NCBI RefSeq assembly: GCF_040412425.1
Contig: NC_089749.1
Coordinates: 14,382,662-14,446,661 of the forward strand
DNA length: 64,000 bases
Reading direction: 5' to 3'
Origin: Macrobrachium rosenbergii
Taxonomy: Eukaryota > Arthropoda > Malacostraca > Decapoda > Palaemonidae
Shown here: positions 40,343 to 54,264 of the stretch, piece by piece
How positions within the stretch are numbered: the stretch's first letter is position 1
Layout: the number at the start of each line of letters is the position of its first letter
The notes under the pieces: generated by a model
Databases searched by the model: none
Told to the model about the DNA's origin: nothing
The model's input: only the letters and a program-made list of their open reading frames with translations
Translations under genes and position numbers: made by a program

Positions 40343-40490
40343 CATATATTTATATATATAATATATATGTATGTAATTGTGTATTTGTTGGAGAATAGGT
40401 TTGTTTGTGCAAGTACAGAGGTATAGATATTGAAATATTTTAATTTTGAAGGTAAACCTCTAAGAAAGGAATTAAGCAATTTAGACAGAA

Positions 40491-40496
40491 TTTATT
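40491..40496 (-). other. Candidate polyadenylation signal of gene C
   Basis: AATAAA on the minus strand about 355 nt after the stop, in the position conserved among genes A-D. Confidence 0.45.
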
Positions 40497-40850
40497 TCAT
40501 TCATACATTATCTACAGGTAAGTTTTCAGAATGTTATACAAGTCTTTTTTCCCCACAAATTTGTATTATGTTAGTAAGCAAATATATTCTTTTAATGGAC
40601 TGACTACTTTAAAAGCTGGTATACCGAAAAATGCTTTTAGTTTTTAGCAGCTTCAAACAAAATCATCCATTTGTAACAATTTGTTAACAATTTGTCGTCT
40701 TTGACCAAGAAAACGCTCCGCACGAAGAATCATCAAACCGAAATTTGCATTATCAAATAAAAAAAAAAGCTGAAATTCAATTTATATACCAACAACAGTT
40801 ATCCTAATTCAGCCCCAAACTCCAGATTTAAGAAAACCTTTCCCTAATGA

Positions 40851-41053
40851 TTATTTCTTCTTGGCCTCGCAGAGGTAAGACGGCCCCCGCGAAGGTGATT
40901 CGGACTCATACATGTAGAAGCGATCGAATGCCCCCGAGGGAATCAGTATGCCATTGACCCCGTCAGATAACGTGGATGCTGGACTAGAGATGTGCCACCT
41001 GTGATCGAGATGAAAATGAGTACGTCAGGCAATTGTTGGTTCTGGGAATTTGC

Positions 41054-41119
<66 letters not shown>

Positions 41120-41393
41120 AAGCCCAATGAAAATGAGAGGTTACCATGTCTTCCATTCAATGCGGGAACATTTGTCTTCTCTCATTCTCTCTCTCTCTCT
41201 CCCTCTCTTTGTCTTTCTCATTTAAATTTATATGACATATATGCATACTCATTTAAATACTCAGTCAGAATTGGGGATATATGCATACACACCTACACTC
41301 ACACATATCTTTAATGACATTGTATAGTGGGATGCCCTATATTATATATGGTTTACATGTATAAATATACTGTTCCATATGACTGTGTGTTGA

Positions 41394-41446
<53 letters not shown>

Positions 41447-41553
41447 ATATGTATAAATATATAAAGGCTGATAGCGCTCACCATTTGTTCTTTCGTTCAT
41501 GAAAAGTAGGAATATACCTTTTCTCTTTCTTCAACCTTATTACCGTATTTAAG

Positions 41554-41597
<44 letters not shown>

Positions 41598-42173
41598 TAA
41601 AAAAGAATCATCCTCACTCGGTACTTACACGTAAGACGTGTTGCTGATGGGCGTTCCGTCAATCCATTTCCACTGGCCATTAACCTTCTCCGAACCGACC
41701 CAGTAAATGTATCCTTTCATTCCTGATGGCAATAATTATATTACGATAGAACAGTAACTTTTTTATATTTGTATACACTCATAAGGGAAAATGTCGTCAC
41801 AGGAAATGGCAATAGCTGGAAATATTATCATCCCAATATGTTTTCATCGCGAGATTTCCTCTTTTCATCTCGCGGGAAATGACTCCACGAGATGTTGTAA
41901 CACTTATATTTCTAAGCATTATTTACCTGATGTAATACTCTTGCCATCAAACATAGCTCCCACGCTCGTTCAATGGTTTGTATGTATTGTTTTTTATGCA
42001 AAGGTCGTCTGTTTTTTTATGAGAAGGTCAGTTGGAAAAAAGTGTTGGACTTGAGACCAATTTTATTAAAATAAAATTAAAATGTATTCTCGTGTGTATA
42101 TGTATATATGAGTGTGTATTTTCACATTTAAATATATATGCAATATACATACATATATATACATATATATATA

Positions 42174-42216
<43 letters not shown>

Positions 42217-43908
42217 GTAATATTATCAAAAGGTTTAAAGAAACTAAAAGTACGTAGAGTCACATCAGAAAGTATGATATGAAAAGAGTCAGTGGAAAGT
42301 AAATAAATGTTCATATTTCGTCAAGCTTGAGGGCCCAGTAGAAAAATCATCCAAGTACGGCGAAAGGAATACAGAACTGTAGAATAAGCTACATTAAAGA
42401 AATAAAATAAAAAGTGGCGGGGGGGGAGAATGTCAGTATGTATGTTTTCTAGAGCATCTGTGGACAAAGTATTTCCCTGGAGGGATGTAAATAAAAAAAA
42501 TAATTTTCCTGTTCTCTAAAAATCAGAAATATAGTTGATTCACAGGATTTTGAGAAATGGTCTTGGATCTGTTGCCCTCACCCAAAAATAGGAAAGCAGT
42601 AGATGAAGAAAAATCAGTAGTCAACTTTTAAGACAAGAATATTCAATCTCGCAAAAAAAATCTTAGCTGTTATTGTCAATCACTTGCATAATAATTTGTG
42701 ATACATTTCATTTATTTTTCTTCGTGTGATTACCCTTGTTTCCAAAATGTCAATCTCATGTAGCAGAAGTAGATAGACAGATAAAATTCCAGTTGGAAAT
42801 GATATGTCTCTTCTTCGTTCTGTCTTTTGCTTTTATTAATTTCGAAGCTAAAATCTTGCAAAGATTCTAAATGTCTATCAAAATAAACCGTTACTATTTC
42901 TTTGAAATGCTTTTTAACTCAGTGATAAAAGTATTGCAATATTATCTAAAGAAAAGGTGCATTCACATAATGACATAATGTTTTTTTTTCTCTCATTGTC
43001 TTTTACAAATAAATTGTTCCTAACAGAAATTTCTCAACAGTAAGCGATAATTCAGCAAACTGAAAGGCGTTTATGAATCCCAAGCTCATGTTACAAGTTT
43101 TGTTCCTTCAGCTAGCAAGTTTCAGATCCAGCCCTTGCTAACGATAGCCCGTTTAAGACGTTCAACCAAAATTATGCCTTGTGAGGCCAGCGTAGTTGAT
43201 ACTGAAGCCTCTTCTCAGACACACTTTGGCCCCAGCTGAGTTGCTTTCTGCCTATTACTTTTAAACAATCCCTTTTGGTCTCTTCACAATGCCTTCAACT
43301 TTACTCTACACCAATCCTCAGCTTGTAGTTAAGCATTTAAAGCAGACCTTACTATAGTCTAGAGAGAAGACCCTGTGATATCTCTGAAGTTCATTGAATA
43401 CAGTGAAAAGAAAGTGTTTTCTTATCAATACAGAAACCAGACCCAGTGGTCTCTCAGAGTGCAGTGTATAGACTGAAAAGAAAGGAAGTTTTCTTAACAA
43501 TGAATAAAATGAAAAACATCGTGATACCTGACAAGTTTTGAACAACGTGAGAAGAGAAAGCCGCCAGAAAAGGAACGTCAATAATGGCCAGGTCAGTTTT
43601 CCAGAGGTCACCCTCCCCAAACATCGATGTGCAGAGGTCACGTGACCAGGTCCAGTTCCTAGCAGGGCTCGAGCCGAAGTATACGTCGGTGGCGATGTAG
43701 ATGCATCGTCCACCCAGCGTGGCGAAGTTGTCCGGACAGCAGGCTGGGGGAGTGAATAAATGAGGTTGCTGTTAAGAAGAAAAGATTGGACGCAAAAGTA
43801 ATTAAGCTATATATATATACATATACATAATTTATTTTATATATATGTACATATTTATATATAAATAAATTATATATATGTAGATATTTATTTATTTGTT
43901 TATTCATT

Positions 43909-43945
<37 letters not shown>

Positions 43946-44501
43946 TTAAAATTCTTTCAGTCTTGGTAGATGATGAAGGGATAGGGATGGTTGGGCTACT
44001 GAAAAAGTTTTTCTTCACCTTCAAGATATAAACCCGTGTTGACACCCCCACTGAATGAATTGTTAACATAGTCGCGAACGGGGCCTTTCATTCGTATATA
44101 AAATCAAAAATTTTAATGTAGATTTCTTTCAAATCAAGAAAATGCACTGAAGCATTTTAATAACAGTATTGATAGTTGTTAATAGATGTAATTTTCATTC
44201 ATTCGGCTGAAGTATAAAATGGAGGCATATCTCTTCAAAAGTAAAATGATCAACCAGGCCATTGAAATAAGTACTGAAAATCCCAAACACTCCTAATCTT
44301 CTGAATATAAAGAATCTCTGTAACCGCAATTCTTCCTCTCAGTCCAAACATCAAAATGAAGAGGCACCCTTGGTTATCTTGACGTTCAGTTGGGTTACAT
44401 TTCTTGAACATCTTTACCTGGTGGAAGAGACCGTCGCCATCTTCTGGCAGCCGGCAGGACAGAGTGAGTACCAAAGAGGTAAGGAAGAGAAGGGACTTCA
44501 T
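40851..44501 (-). CDS. Secreted C-type-lectin-domain protein, gene C (exon 1 disrupted)
   Basis: Exons (minus): exon 1 about 44501-44418 (disrupted), exon 2 43743-43528, exon 3 41722-41629 and exon 4 40998-40851. Exons 2-4 are intact with the family phases and encode [44 protein letters not shown] and YLCEAKKK. The first exon-2 sequon is lost (NFA). Exon 1 reads MKSLLF and then diverges because of several small indels against genes B and D. It is 84 nt instead of 82, so it would enter exon 2 in the wrong frame. Exon 1 lies inside the indel-dense block 44.3-50.35 kb, so I favour sequence error over a true pseudogene. Confidence 0.7.
41054..41117. repeat. (CT)n tract in intron 3 of gene C
   Basis: A perfect CT run starting 55 nt from the exon-4 acceptor. 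A second, degraded run follows at about 41175-41220 and a third at 41556-41595. Confidence 0.95.
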
Positions 44502-44539
44502 GATTTAAGCGTCTGTAGGTGTCCAGGTTGCCTGATAAA

Positions 44540-44690
44540 AATCTCCTGCACTTACTGGGACAGGCGACACCATTTCCTCTTTATATAATGCTCGCTTCTT
44601 CACAAACCTTCGAAAATAAGACGTCATTAAACATGATCCGCGTCATTTCTGTTCTCAGAAAACGAACTGTTTTGCTATCTGATAACCAAT
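44540..44690 (-). promoter_or_regulatory. Promoter of gene C (in the indel-rich block)
   Basis: TATATAA at 44587-44581, ATGACGTC at 44627-44620 and the GATA-type pair at 44675-44685 are kept. The GGGGAAAACG block reads 'ctcagaaaacg' here, which may be a sequence error like its surroundings. Confidence 0.45.
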
Positions 44691-45438
44691 TCTTACTTGT
44701 CGTGATTTCTGTAGCATAAATTGGCATGACGGGCCGGGGATTTATCTTTTATGATACCCACAATATAATTTTACAACTATAAAATTTTAGCAGTAAAATC
44801 TTCTTATGACTCCAGTTGCCGCGCACGTTTTTAATACCTACCACTCCTGTTTAGCCTAATTCTCCTGACTTTTTTATGCACGTTATTTTTTATGCTGTAT
44901 CATTTATTTATTGGCTTTCACCTCTGTTTACAAAACACATCTCACCTTTTTTTTTTACACACTTTAATATCTCGTGTATATACAACAAAGCTCACGTCCA
45001 CATGTTTGCAAAAAAGTAGAATTTATTTATCTTCCCCCAATGAAACACTCCGTGGATAGAACCTTAAATTTGGAAAAAGTAGCACGTTTTAACTTTTAAA
45101 TATGATTATAAGCATCAGCCTAAATATTAAAATGCTATTCTAAATAAGGATATTCCTGCTTTCTAAATGATATTAAAAACCAGAATAAGAGTAGCTTGCT
45201 ATTTTACTGCAGGTGCCAAAGAATTAAAGTGCAGCCTTTCAGATCAATGGGAAATAAAGGTAATTACAGAATTTCTAGAATGTGCAGAATTGCACGTACG
45301 TATCAAGGTACATTTATTAATCTATGAGTATATAAACATAGGTAGTTTTCTTATTATTTCCCCCATCTAGCTCTATATATATTTTAAATATATATATATA
45401 TATATATGCTTGTATATATATATATATATATACTATAA

Positions 45439-45469
<31 letters not shown>

Positions 45470-45614
45470 ATATTGATAGCAGTCATAAACAATCGTTCTA
45501 TGCATTAATACAATTACTAATAGGACCTCCATCCAAACTGGATGGTATCTAGCGAAAATATTTATTTAAAAAAGTTGTAAACTTTCTAGGACCAACAGTT
45601 CTCATTGCCAAGTA

Positions 45615-45619
45615 TATAT

Positions 45620-45697
<78 letters not shown>

Positions 45698-45702
45698 TAG
45701 GT
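45615..45702. repeat. (AT)n at the unit 3/unit 4 junction
   Basis: An AT run abutting 'gtgttggaatcctagg', the same LINE-end relic as at 38117. Confidence 0.9.
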
Positions 45703-47487
45703 GTTGGAATCCTAGGAAAAAATTATGTTTTCAGTGTGTGTAAGAGTAATTTTTTTAGACAGATTCTCTTTTCTTAGGCAAAGTATTTTTTTATTATAAG
45801 ACTTTAATATACATACATTCAGATAGCTTGCTCTCTGCTTCATCTAACCTGACTATCAGTTTGTATGCTTGTTATCGAGATTATATTTCACTATCTTTAT
45901 CTGCCCCTATACTTGCTTCTGAACTTACTAATTCTCTTGACAATTCACTACCTAATTACGAAACAGCTCTGATACTCTCCTCCTAACCATTCATCGCTTG
46001 ATCCATCTCCTATTGCATGACGACGGTACATGTCTGAGCATTCACATCAATGTACAATTCGGATTCTCTTCCGAGTTAAAAACATGGGAGCTTGATAATG
46101 TTTACATCAGGTTCTTATAAACTTTTAAACCTCTCCTCTTCTGCGGGCCTGTATAATATATCCGTGTCAACGAAATTCTAGTTCTTTCTCCAAATGTGAT
46201 AAAACCCACCCAGTAATTTCATTGGAAATTGTATCAAATATTTATGGAAATATAGAAACAACAGGTTAGTTTAGGCCTCATGAATACATTCTGATTATTG
46301 CCGTAAAGTGTATTCTATATATTCCTGTTTATATTCATTACAATTTCTTTACAAATAAAGCAAATTTTCTCTGTTCATTCATTTTGCCAGTGGCACCATT
46401 AGCAATTCTTTTTCTTGTATAAATCCTACAACCGTTGAGGTAATCTACAATCTTCACAAACTAGTCAAAATCCTAAGTTCCTAAAAGTTTTTCTCTCTTA
46501 TAACATTTCAAATTTATTTTCTGAAACCAAGCAATCTCAGCAAAATAAGAACCATTCAAGTTCATATCTTATATCTTTACCCATTTGCTTGAATCCCAGT
46601 CACCTAGTACGACCAACCTTTCTACATCAATAAACCGGCTATGGGAATTTTCCAAGAAAAGATTCTTTTTATCAGAGACTAATCTTAACAGTACATACCA
46701 TATCTAAGACGAAATAAATGGGAGCATCTGTTGTTTATCGATATTTATTGCCTTTTCTAAAAACCGCTAATCAGTCAGCTGGTTTATCACCTACCAGAAC
46801 CGCCAAACAATTTCATACTATTGATCTCATCCTTTATCAGGATTCTGATTTCCATTTCAATCCACAAACGGGAACTTCACATCACATCTTAACACATCCG
46901 TGAGGTCGCGATGTCCGAATACATTCGTCTGAGATTCCAGTGCTGATGCCCAAAATTGCCGTAACATTGTAGTGACTTGACTCTCCTTCAGAAGTGGAGA
47001 AAGTTTAATTTGCTGTCATGAATTAATTATTTTACAGAATGTTTGAGTGATATGACACTGCATGCTGTTGGAAATATCAGCGTTTTGTAAATCATGTTTG
47101 AGCAGTATTGCCAAGTCTGGAATCTTTCTTGCTTTTCGCAATAGTAGTTGGTTTTGCAATTCTCTGTTAGAAACAAGATATTTTGATTAAGAGTTCTAAG
47201 TTCAGTATCTTGATTAAATCACGCACGACATTTCAAGACTCCAGTATCTTAATTTTTTATATATTTCATATAAAGGTGATTAAACAGAGATTTTGGCAGA
47301 TCCGACTTAACAGAGAATTCGGAAACTAGTTCCTGCGAATCCAAGCACTGAAAGTTATATAACTTTTCATGATTTGTTGGATGAGCTACTCTTCCAGAAC
47401 TGTTATGACAGTTGCTCCCCCAAATCATCTTACTAAGCAGAATTCCTTCAGCAAGTGGTTTCATGGCACGGAATCTCATCTTATATA

Positions 47488-47566
<79 letters not shown>

Positions 47567-47873
47567 TCAATCTGTGTCTTTCCACTTCTTTTTCGTAAAT
47601 TGTACTGAAGGCCCTATATGCTCATAGGTCTTTGTCATCTGCTCAGAATCTCAAGATTTTTTACTTTGTCTTGAACATTTAGCTGCTCTCAAATTACTGA
47701 TTCCCTTTCTAAAACTCTCAGCTTCCTCTAAATGTATCAACAACCGAATGTTGAAACATGCACATCATTCCTCACTTCACGTTTTTTCTGTTACACACTC
47801 GAAGATTTGCCATATTGCTTCTTGCCTTCTGTAATTGCACAACAGACTTCCATATATATATATATATATATAT

Positions 47874-47925
<52 letters not shown>

Positions 47926-47958
47926 TGTATATTATATGTGTGTGTGTTTGTGTACATA

Positions 47959-48000
<42 letters not shown>

Positions 48001-48136
48001 AATATATTTGTATATAGTGTATGTAATGCATTTGTTGGAGAATAGGTTTATTTGTGCAAAGTGCAGAGGTATAGATATTGAAATATTTTAATTTTGAAGG
48101 TAAACCTCTAAGAAAGATTGGGCAATTTAGACAGAA

Positions 48137-48142
48137 TTTATT
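48137..48142 (-). other. Candidate polyadenylation signal of gene D
   Basis: AATAAA on the minus strand about 345 nt after the expected stop, at the conserved place. Confidence 0.4.
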
Positions 48143-48488
48143 TCATTCATACATTATCTACAAGAGTAAGTTTCAGAATGTTATACAAGTCTTTTTCCCC
48201 ACAAATTTGTATTGTGTTAGTAAGCAAATATATTCTTTAATGGACTACTACTTTAAAAGCTGGTATACCGAAAAATGTTTTAGTTTTTAGCAATTCAAAC
48301 AAAATCATCCAGTTGTAACAATTTGTTAACAATTTGTCGTCTTTGACAAAGAAACGCTCCGCACGAAGAATCATCAAACCGAAATTCGCATTATCAAATA
48401 AAAAAAACAACTAAAATTCAATTTTATATACCAACAACAGTTATCTAATTCAACCAAACTCCAGATTTAAGAAAACCTTTCCTAATGT

Positions 48489-48683
48489 TTATTTCTTCAT
48501 GGCCTCGCAGAGTATGACGGACCCCCGCGAAGGTGATTCGTACTCATACATGTAGAAGCGATCGAATGTTCCTGAGGGAACCAGTATGCCATGGCCCGTC
48601 AGATAACGTGGATGCTGGACTAGAGATGTGCCACCTGTGATCGAGATGAAAAGGCGTCAGCAATTGTTGGTTCTGGGAATTTG

Positions 48684-48755
<72 letters not shown>

Positions 48756-49130
48756 AAGCCCAATGAAAATGAAAGGTTACCATATCTTCCATTCAATGTG
48801 GGAACATTGTCTTTTTCTCTTCTCTCTCTCTCTCTCCTCTCTCTTTGTCTTTCTCATTTAATTTATATGACATATATGCATACACCCACATACACAACTC
48901 AGTCAGGAAGTTGTGGAAAGCAAGCTGAGTATGCAAGCAGTTAGCTTGCCAAGGTCCACATCACTTGTGTGCAGTGGCACCCAGGTTCCAACTTCTTTAA
49001 TGACTTGGCTAGGCACCTAGTGGGAGGCGCCCTTTCAATTGAAAAGACCTGGTTTCGATCCTTGTGAGGTCAGAAATTAATTTCTTGTTCCACACGTGAC
49101 TGTGTGTTGATTATTTTTGTGTATTATATA

Positions 49131-49202
<72 letters not shown>

Positions 49203-51650
49203 TAATATATATATATAGCTATATATATATATGATAAGATATATATATATACATATATATATATATGTTATATAATAGCGCTCACCATTTGTTCTTTCGT
49301 TTTCATGAAAAGTAGGAATAAACCTTTTCTCTTTCTTCAACCTTATTACCGTATTTAAGAAATCTCAAAAGAATCTCTCTCACTCTCTCTCTCTCTCTCT
49401 ATTAAAAAGAATCATCCTCACTCGGTACTTACGTAGACGTGTTGCTGATGGGCGTTCCGTCAATCATTTCCACTGGCCATTAACCTTCTCGAACCGACCC
49501 AGTAAATGTATCCTGTCATTTCTGATGGCAATAATCATAATACGATAGAACAGGCAACTTTTTTATATTTGTATACACTCATAAGGAAAATCTCGTCACA
49601 GGAAATGGGAATAGCTGGAAATATTATCATCCCAAAAATGTTTTCATCATGAGATTTCCTCTTTTCATCGCAAGGGAAATGACTCCACGAGATGTTGTAA
49701 CACTATATTTCTAAAGCATTATTTTACCTGATGTAATACTCTTTGCCATCAAACATGCTCCTAATGCTCGTTCAATGGGTTTGTATGTATTGTTTTTTTA
49801 TACAAGGTCGTCTGTTTTCTTTTCATGGAAGGTCAGTTGGAAAAAAAAAAGTTGGACTTGAGACCAATTATTAAAATAAAGTTAAAATAAATGTATTCTC
49901 ATGTGTATATATATGTGCGTGTGTATTTCATATTTAAATATATATGCAATATACATACATATATACATATGTATATATCTTTATACATACATATATATAT
50001 GTATATATAGACAATATTTCAAAAGGTCTAAAGAAACTAAAAGTACGTAGAGTCATATCAGAAAGTATGATATGAAAAGAGTCAGTGGAAGTAACAAATG
50101 TTCATATTTGTCAAGCTTGAGGGCCCAGTAGAAAAATCATCCAAGTACGGCGAAATGAATACAGACTGTAGAATAAGCCATATTAAAGAAATAACATAAA
50201 AATTTTGGGAAGAATGTCAGTATGTATAATGTGTTTTCTAGAGCATTCAGGACAGTGATTCTCTGACGGATGTAAATAAAAAAAAATAATTTTCCTATGT
50301 TTTCTAAAAATCGGGAATATATGAAGAAGTTGATTCACAGTATTTTCAGAAAAGGTCTTGGACTGTTGCCCTCACCCAAAAATAGGAATGCAGTACATGA
50401 AGAAAAATCAGTAGTCAACTTTTAAGACAAGAATATCCCATCTCGCAAAAAAGATCTTAGCTGTTTTTGTCAATCACTTGCATAATAATTTGTGATACAT
50501 TTCATTCATTTTTCTTCATGTGATTTACCATGATTCCAAAATGTCAATCTCATGTAGCAGAAGTAGATAGACAGATAAAATTCCTGTTGGAGATGATATG
50601 TCTCTGTTTCGTTTTGTCTTTTGCTTTTATTAATTTCGAAGCTAAAATCCTGCAAAGATTCTAAATGTCTATCAAAATAAACCGTTACTATTTCATTGAA
50701 ATGCATTTTAACTTAGTGATAAAAGTATTGAAATATTATATGAGGAAAAGGTACATTCACATAATGACATAATTTTTTTCCCCTCTCATTGTCTCTTACA
50801 AATAAATTGTTCCTAACAGAAATTTCCCAACAGTAAGCGATAATTCAGAAAACTGAAAGGCGTCGGTGAGTCTCAGGCTCATGTTAGAAGTTTTGTCAGT
50901 TCCTTCTGCTAGCAAGTTTCAGATCCAGCCCTTGCTAACGATAGCCCGTTTAAGACGTTCTCCCAAAATTATGCCTTGTGAGGCCTAGCGTAGTTGATAC
51001 TGAAGCCTCTTTTCAGACACTTTTGCCCCAGCTGAGTTGCTTTCTGCCTATTACTTTTAAACAGTCTCTTTTGGTCTCTTCACACCTAGCTGTACAATGT
51101 CTTCAACTTTACGCTACAGCAATCCTCAGCTCGCAGTTAAGCACTTAAAAGAGACCTTATTATAATCCAGAAAGAAGACCCAGTGATCTCTCTGAAGTTC
51201 ACCGAATGCAGCGAAAAGAAAGTGTTTTCTTATCAGTACAGAAACCAGACCCAGTGGTCTCTCAGAAGTGCAGTGTATAGTCTGAAAAGAAAGTAAGTTT
51301 TCTTAACAATGAATAAAATGAAAAACATCGTAATACCTGACAAGTTTTGAACAACGTGAGAAGAGAAAGCCGCCATTAAAGGGACGTCAACAATGGCCAG
51401 ATCAGTTTTCCAGAGGTCACCCTCCCCAAACATCGATGTGCAGAGGTCACGTGACCAGGTCCAGTTCCTAGCAGGGCTCGAGCCGAAGTATACGTCGGTG
51501 GCGATGTAGATGCATCGTCCACCCAGCGTGGCGAAGTTGTCCGGACAGCAGGCTGGGGGAGTGAATAAATGAGGTTGCTATCAGTGGGATTTTTATCTGC
51601 GCGCATTAGTTAAGAAGTAAAAAAAAAGCTTGGACGCAAAAGTAATTAAG

Positions 51651-51733
<83 letters not shown>

Positions 51734-52395
51734 TATATATATGTACATATTTATATATAAATAATTTATATATATTTATATATATGTATGTATTTATTTA
51801 TTTTTTTTATTTATTTATGCACACACACTTGCTTAAAATTCTTTCCGTCTTGGTAGATGATGAAGGGTTAGGGATGGGTGGGCTACTGAAAAAGTCATTT
51901 TTCACTTTCAAGATATGAACCCGTGTTGACACGCCCACTGAATGAATTATTAACATAGTCGCAAACGGGGCCTTTCATTAGCATATAAAATCAAAAATTT
52001 TAATGTAGATTTCTTTCAGAAAAAATCAAGAAAATGCACTGAAGCATATTAGTAACAGTATTGATAGTTCTTAATAGATGTAATTTTCAATCATTCGGCT
52101 GAAGTATAAAATGGAGGCATATCTCTTCAAAAGTAAAATGATCAACCAGGCCATTGAAATAAGTACTGAAAATCCCAAACATTCCTAATCTCTGGAACAT
52201 AAAGTATCCCGTAACTGCAATTTTCCTTCGCAACCCAAAATATCAAAATGAAGAGGCACCGTTAAGTTATCTTGACGTTCAAAGTTGGGTTACATTTCTT
52301 GAATATCTTTTACCTGTGGAAGAGACCGTCGCCATCTCTACAGCTGGTGACAGGAGGGGTACCAGCAGAGGTAAGGCGAAGAGAAGGGACTTCAT
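48489..52395 (-). CDS. Secreted C-type-lectin-domain protein, gene D (exons 3-4 disrupted)
   Basis: Exon 1 52395-52314 and exon 2 51552-51337 are intact: [41 protein letters not shown] and [12 protein letters not shown]. Exon 3 (49521-49433) is 89 nt instead of 94, with at least three small deletions. Exon 4 (48634-48489) is 146 nt instead of 148, and the frame breaks after STLSDG. Both broken exons lie in the indel-dense block, and both intact exons lie outside it. The intact parent is therefore probably hidden by sequence error, though a true pseudogene cannot be excluded from the sequence alone. Confidence 0.65.
48687..48753. repeat. (CT)n tract in intron 3 of gene D
   Basis: A CT run starting 52 nt from the exon-4 acceptor, as in the other paralogues. 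A shorter run follows at 48821-48846. Confidence 0.95.
48890..49080. other. Extra segment in intron 3 of gene D
   Basis: Unit 3 runs from 'catacacacctacac' into 'gacattgtatagtggga' around 41285-41330. Unit 4 has about 150 bp more, including 'caagctgagtatgcaagcag' and 'gaaaagacctggtttcgatc'. The latter resembles a tRNA-type B box (GGTTTCGATCC), suggesting a SINE-like insertion of a different family. Confidence 0.35.
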
Positions 52396-52440
52396 GATTT
52401 AAGCGCTCTGTAGGTGTCCAGGTTACCTGATAAAATCTCC

Positions 52441-52582
52441 CGCACTCAGTGACAGGCGGCACCATTTCCCTCTTTATATAAAGCTCGCTTCTTCACTAAC
52501 CTTCAAAAATAAGACGTCATTAAACATATGATCTGCGTCATCTCCGTTCGGGGAAAACGAATTGTTTTGCTATCTGATAAAC
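52441..52582 (-). promoter_or_regulatory. Core and proximal promoter of gene D
   Basis: TATATAAA at 52480-52473 (minus), ATGACGTC at 52520-52513, GGGGAAAACG (plus) at 52550-52559 and the GATA-type pair at 52570-52580. Same order as genes A and B. Confidence 0.55.
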
Positions 52583-53164
52583 AACTATTACTTGTCGTGA
52601 TTTCTGCAGCTTAATTTGACTAATATATGGCGGGCCGGGGATTTATCTTTTATGATACCCAGCGATATAGTTTTACAGCTATGAAAATCTTAAAGTAAAA
52701 TCTTTTTTTGACTCAGTTGCCGCGCATCGCTTTTATAACCTACCACTCCTGTATTTGCCTTAATTCTCTGACATTTTTTTTTTTATGTACAGTACGTTAT
52801 TTTTTTAGTGCTGTCATACTGATTCATTGTTTTTCATCTATTTTCAAACGCTTCTCACCTTTTTTTCACACAAAGTTTTCATATCTCGTGTAGTTACAAC
52901 AATGCTCACGTTCGCATGTTTAAAAAAAAATAAGTTTGTTCAGCTTTACCTTGTAAAGCACACTGTGGATAGAAACTATATTTGGGTGAAGCACAACGTT
53001 TTGCTTTTTTTAATTGATTTTTTAAGGTTCTGCTTATTCCGATAAAGCGAAACGCGTACAATGATTATAAACATCAGCATAAATTCCGAGAATGAAAATG
53101 TTTCTGCGTTTCAGTTAATTTATTACGAATATTATTGCTTTCTAAATGTATGACAAATATTAAA

Positions 53165-53540
53165 TAAATAAAAAATGCGCCGAAGTTTCTTCAGCGCAAT
53201 CAAGTTTTCTGTGCAGCGTATAATCAAGGCCACCGAAAATATATCTATCTTTCATTGGTCTCACAATAATGCTGTATGAACCGCGGCCCATGAATCTTTA
53301 ACCACGGCCCGGTGGTGGCCTGTCCTATATCGTTGCCAGATGCACGATTATGGCTAACTTTAACCTTAAATAAAATAGAAATTACTGTGGCTAGAGGACT
53401 GGAATTTGGTATGTTTGATGATTGGAGGGTGGATGATCAACATACCAATTTGCAGCCCTCTAGCCTCAGTAGCTTTTAAGATCTGAGGGCGGACGGACAG
53501 ATAAAACTGGCACAATAGCTTTCTTTTACAGAGAACTAAA
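53165..53540 (+). mobile_element. Hairpin MITE-like element, copy 4, inserted in unit 4
   Basis: Same family as 3687-4058, nearly full length, with hairpin arms near 53385 and 53448. The aligned places in units 1-3 are empty: 'gatattaaaa' joins directly to '.atgaataagagta' (28353, 37580). TAAA occurs on both sides of the insert and may be the target-site duplication. Confidence 0.8.
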
Positions 53541-53733
53541 ACCAATAAGAGTACCTTGCTACAAAGAGGTGTCTATTTTGTTACAGGTGCAAAGAATTAA
53601 AGTATAGCCATCCAGGTCAATGGAAGATCATGAAGGTAAATACTAATTTGCAACACTGGGACAGGAATTGTACCAACGAAGGTACATTTATTCATTTATG
53701 AGTATGTTTTATTAGTATGTGTCTATATAGCTT

Positions 53734-54116
<383 letters not shown>

Positions 54117-54264
54117 CCTTCTAATATATGCGGGTTTCATTGGAAGGTGGCGAATTGCTTTCCCTACCAGAAAGGATAGTCAGAGAGGACTCATATACCG
54201 TCGGAATCCAACATCGCATCCATTGTCAATCACCCATCCACTAGCTGACCACACGACACCAAGA

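Larger units (their letters stand above)
38117..45614 (-). repeat. Segmental-duplication unit 3 (carries lectin gene C)
   Basis: Collinear with units 1, 2 and 4. It starts with the 15-16-bp LINE relic and ends before the (AT)n at about 45615. (AT)n tracts are at 39918-39991, 40281-40338 and 41400-41442. It is more similar to unit 4 than to unit 1, including shared deletions such as 'cacccagtaatttcattgg' near 38638. Confidence 0.85.
45703..53736 (-). repeat. Segmental-duplication unit 4 (carries lectin gene D)
   Basis: Collinear with unit 3. From 45.7 to about 50.35 kb it differs mainly by one- or two-base insertions and deletions. From there to 53.1 kb it matches cleanly again. It carries the MITE copy at 53165 that the other units lack. 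(AT)n tracts are at 47482-47562, 47852-47990, 49130-49202 and 51652-51724. Confidence 0.85.

Noticed and set aside
48489..49521. Gene D as a clear pseudogene
   Set aside because: The breaks are confined to a block where non-coding DNA is equally broken, so sequence error is the simpler explanation. Kept as a gene with reduced confidence.
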